Source: CALVGQ01 sp964369385
GTDB taxonomy: Bacteria > Bacillota_I > Bacilli_A > Erysipelotrichales > Erysipelotrichaceae
Assembly: GCA_964369385.1 (NCBI GenBank)
Contig: CAYJEY010000038.1
Location: 1 to 6,408, forward strand
Direction of reading: 5' to 3'
Length of the DNA: 6,408 nucleotides
The translations under genes and the position numbers were made by a program. Positions 4,735-6,408 of the stretch are shown one piece after another. Within the stretch, counting starts at the first letter, position 1. The number at the start of each line of letters is the position of its first letter. The notes under the pieces were generated by a model that was not told where the DNA came from, did not search any database, and was given only the letters and a program-made list of their open reading frames with translations.

Positions 4735-5967
4735 TTATGTTGTATTAATTAAATATTCCTGATTCTTCGCTATTCGATTCCACTCAACCTTCATCAATTC
4801 AATTACTTGTTTTGTTGGAATTTTATATTGTTTTACAACTTGTAATTTTTGATACAAATACAATTGCATTAAATTCTCTGAAATACACATTAAATAAATA
4901 ATTGCTTCCATTGCATTTCTATTATGCACATAACAATGATCTAAACCTAAATAAGTTTTACTCTTATGAAACAAACTATTTTCTATTTCCCATCTTGCTT
5001 TCATCATCTTGTATAATGTTTTTACATTGATGTCTTCTCCTGTTGTTGCTATTAACATTTGCTTTCTTCTATTTGTTTTTGTGTATTTTTCTTCGAATTT
5101 AATATATCTTAATTTCTTCTCTACTCCATCAAGTTCGAACTCACCTTCATACACTTTAACTTCCACTTCCTTTTTTGCATCAAACCATTCTTCAATACTC
5201 TCACTTTTATTGGTCCTTGCTTTTACTTCTTTTATTGCTCTTTCTTTATGTTTTCCCACTTTGAATATGACTTCGATTCCTTTCTTAGTACATTCATTAA
5301 TCCATTCAACTTTACTCCCATAGCCATCATATACAATGACATCCACTAACCCCTTGTGTTTCTTATTTACCTTTTCTAAAAGTCTTTTTGATGCTTTTAT
5401 TTCTCCTTCATCTTTTTCTTTACTTTTCTGCATTCCATTGTACAGCTCAAAATCTAATACTTGACGTGCTCCTTCTCCTACCAAATACATAAAGCTCGCA
5501 TAATGTGAATAATATGTTTTTCCATTCTTTAAAGAACTACTTAGACAATGCTCACATGACTTATTTGTACTACCAAATAATTTTGTCCCATCAACTGCTG
5601 CAACAACATATCCATCAATTGTTCCATCTCTATATGCCTTATTTCTTACACTTTTTTTGACTATGCTTCCTAGCATTTTAGATAACACTGAATTATCTAT
5701 TCTCTTTAAAGTATTTATTGTTGCATCAATTTGTGCAGTTCTCATTGTTGGATGAATTAACTGTTTGAAGCGTTTATCTTTTAACATGTAATTCAACTCA
5801 TTGAAACTATCAATCCTAAATAAAAATCCTAAAAGAACTGGAATTACTATCTCTGATGTCTTAAACATTGCACCTTTTCTTGTATCTGTCAGTCCTTTTA
5901 ATAACTTCTCTACTTGATACGTTTTTTTACAATATTTTAGAAATTTCTTAAGTGGATATTTTAGCAT
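4735..5967 (-). CDS. IS4-like DDE transposase, apparently intact (410 aa)
   Basis: This enzyme would cut and rejoin insertion-sequence ends. Numbered from the ATG at 5967, the catalytic triad reads Asp126 in VVAAVDGTKLFGS, Asp214 in VDVIVYDGYGS and Glu329 in KARWEIENSLFHKSK. In that last motif Arg325 is three residues before Glu329 and Lys335 follows, resembling the R-x3-E-K signature of IS4-type transposases. A CEHC motif follows the first Asp. Length is normal for the family (about 400-450). I chose this ATG because GGAGAG (5980-5975) lies seven bases upstream; longer versions start at an ATG (5982) or TTG (6003) without such a site. No frameshift or internal stop is seen. It points away from the downstream membrane-protein gene's terminator and is unrelated in function to the agr locus. 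Exact IS family and element ends are undetermined. Confidence 0.9.
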   Translation of the reverse strand: MLKYPLKKFLKYCKKTYQVEKLLKGLTDTRKGAMFKTSEIVIPVLLGFLFRIDSFNELNYMLKDKRFKQLIHPTMRTAQIDATINTLKRIDNSVLSKMLGSIVKKSVRNKAYRDGTIDGYVVAAVDGTKLFGSTNKSCEHCLSSSLKNGKTYYSHYASFMYLVGEGARQVLDFELYNGMQKSKEKDEGEIKASKRLLEKVNKKHKGLVDVIVYDGYGSKVEWINECTKKGIEVIFKVGKHKERAIKEVKARTNKSESIEEWFDAKKEVEVKVYEGEFELDGVEKKLRYIKFEEKYTKTNRRKQMLIATTGEDINVKTLYKMMKARWEIENSLFHKSKTYLGLDHCYVHNRNAMEAIIYLMCISENLMQLYLYQKLQVVKQYKIPTKQVIELMKVEWNRIAKNQEYLINTT

Positions 5968-6033
5968 TATTAATCTCTCCATTACATTTTCAGTCAAAAT
6001 CAATTTTTACACAGTATTATCATTTTGTGCAAT

Positions 6034-6059
6034 AAAAAAGTGCGATTTTTTAATCGCAC
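6034..6059 (-). terminator. Rho-independent terminator upstream of the transposase gene
   Basis: On the minus strand GTGCGATT pairs perfectly with AATCGCAC around an AAAA loop, followed by six Ts (6039-6034). It would stop transcripts from the small membrane-protein gene before they enter the transposase. An additional outer match, TTTTGTGC (6023-6030) with GCACAAAA (6056-6063), gives an alternative fold. Confidence 0.7.
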
Positions 6060-6197
6060 AAAATCTACTTACTAAACACGAAACTTCTGAAAAATTAACT
6101 ATACTTGCTATAATGAAAAAGTACCCAGTTACAATAACAAAAGTTGAAACACTTTTATTGGTAAGCTTGGATACTTATACGCGTCAGATCTACGGCA

Positions 6198-6398
6198 CTA
6201 ATCATTATTTTTCTTAATTTCAATACTTACTCTTATAGTTTCTAATGTAACTAGTACTGCAGAAAGTATGATACAAGTACAAATTAGCACTGCTAAATAC
6301 TCAAGCTGTACTCCCATTAGTAAAAAAATAAGTAAATTATATCCTATTAACAACTTCATAAGTTTCTTTTTGAAATACTTTAACTCTATCATATCCAA
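6198..6398 (-). CDS. Small two-helix membrane protein, 5' end possibly beyond window
   Basis: A short hydrophobic protein with a basic N-terminus (YFKKKLMK), one membrane segment at about 16-31 (LIGYNLLIFLLMG), a second at about 35-56 (YLAVLICTCIILSAVLVTL) and a polar tail IEIKKNND. The longest visible version starts with TTG at 6398. An ATG lies at 6392 and the frame stays open to the window edge. No Shine-Dalgarno is visible for either start, so the true start may lie outside the window. I do not recognise a family. A terminator about 140 bp downstream suits it as the last gene of its transcript. Confidence 0.55.
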   Translation of the reverse strand: MDMIELKYFKKKLMKLLIGYNLLIFLLMGVQLEYLAVLICTCIILSAVLVTLETIRVSIEIKKNND

Positions 6399-6408
6399 TG
6401 GTTTATTA

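Noticed and set aside
5009..5323. 104-residue plus-strand ORF inside the transposase gene
   Set aside because: Antisense shadow of a well-supported transposase; Ser-rich composition reflects the opposite strand codons.
4443..6180. Inverted GTATAAGTAT match (4443-4452 with 6180-6171) as possible IS ends
   Set aside because: Ten AT-rich bases only, no extension into a longer inverted repeat and no target-site duplication; likely chance.

Overview
This is an AT-rich stretch of a low-GC Gram-positive bacterium (Bacillota). The evidence is strong AAGGAGG-type ribosome binding sites on most genes, a Gram-positive Sec signal peptide and lipobox, rho-independent terminators with T tracts, and an agr-type peptide quorum-sensing locus. 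I cannot assign a genus.

Positions 1-2763, minus strand: a four-gene agr-type locus in the order agrA-agrC-agrD-agrB. It encodes a LytTR response regulator, a polytopic GHKL sensor kinase, a 47-residue AgrD-like pro-peptide too short for ordinary ORF calling, and an AgrB-like processing protease cut off by the left window edge. The pro-peptide carries the core Cys-Ala-Ile-Ile-Ile followed by the Tyr-Gln-Pro-Lys-Leu-Pro tail. This predicts a five-residue thiolactone pheromone of the Listeria/Clostridium size class.

Positions 2764-4102, plus strand: a divergent unit with a 10-codon mini-ORF behind a near-perfect Shine-Dalgarno, a secreted 121-residue protein of unknown function, a lipoprotein interrupted by a 10-N assembly gap, and a strong terminator. 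The key link is regulatory. A pair of TTGTCCT direct repeats exactly 21 bp apart lies upstream of agrDB (minus strand) and again upstream of the divergent unit (plus strand). In both places a TATAG follows at the same distance. I infer that this is the binding site of the LytTR regulator, so the pheromone circuit would amplify itself and switch on the secreted protein/lipoprotein unit. That unit is the least described part of the window. A secreted effector with a cell-surface partner or immunity protein is one hypothesis, not a demonstrated function.

Positions 4103-6408: about 630 bp without a credible gene (containing a second, orphan terminator and a short repeat), then an intact DDE transposase of IS4-like type on the minus strand. 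Upstream of it are a minus-strand terminator and a small two-helix membrane protein gene that may continue past the right edge. I could not define the ends of the insertion sequence with confidence.
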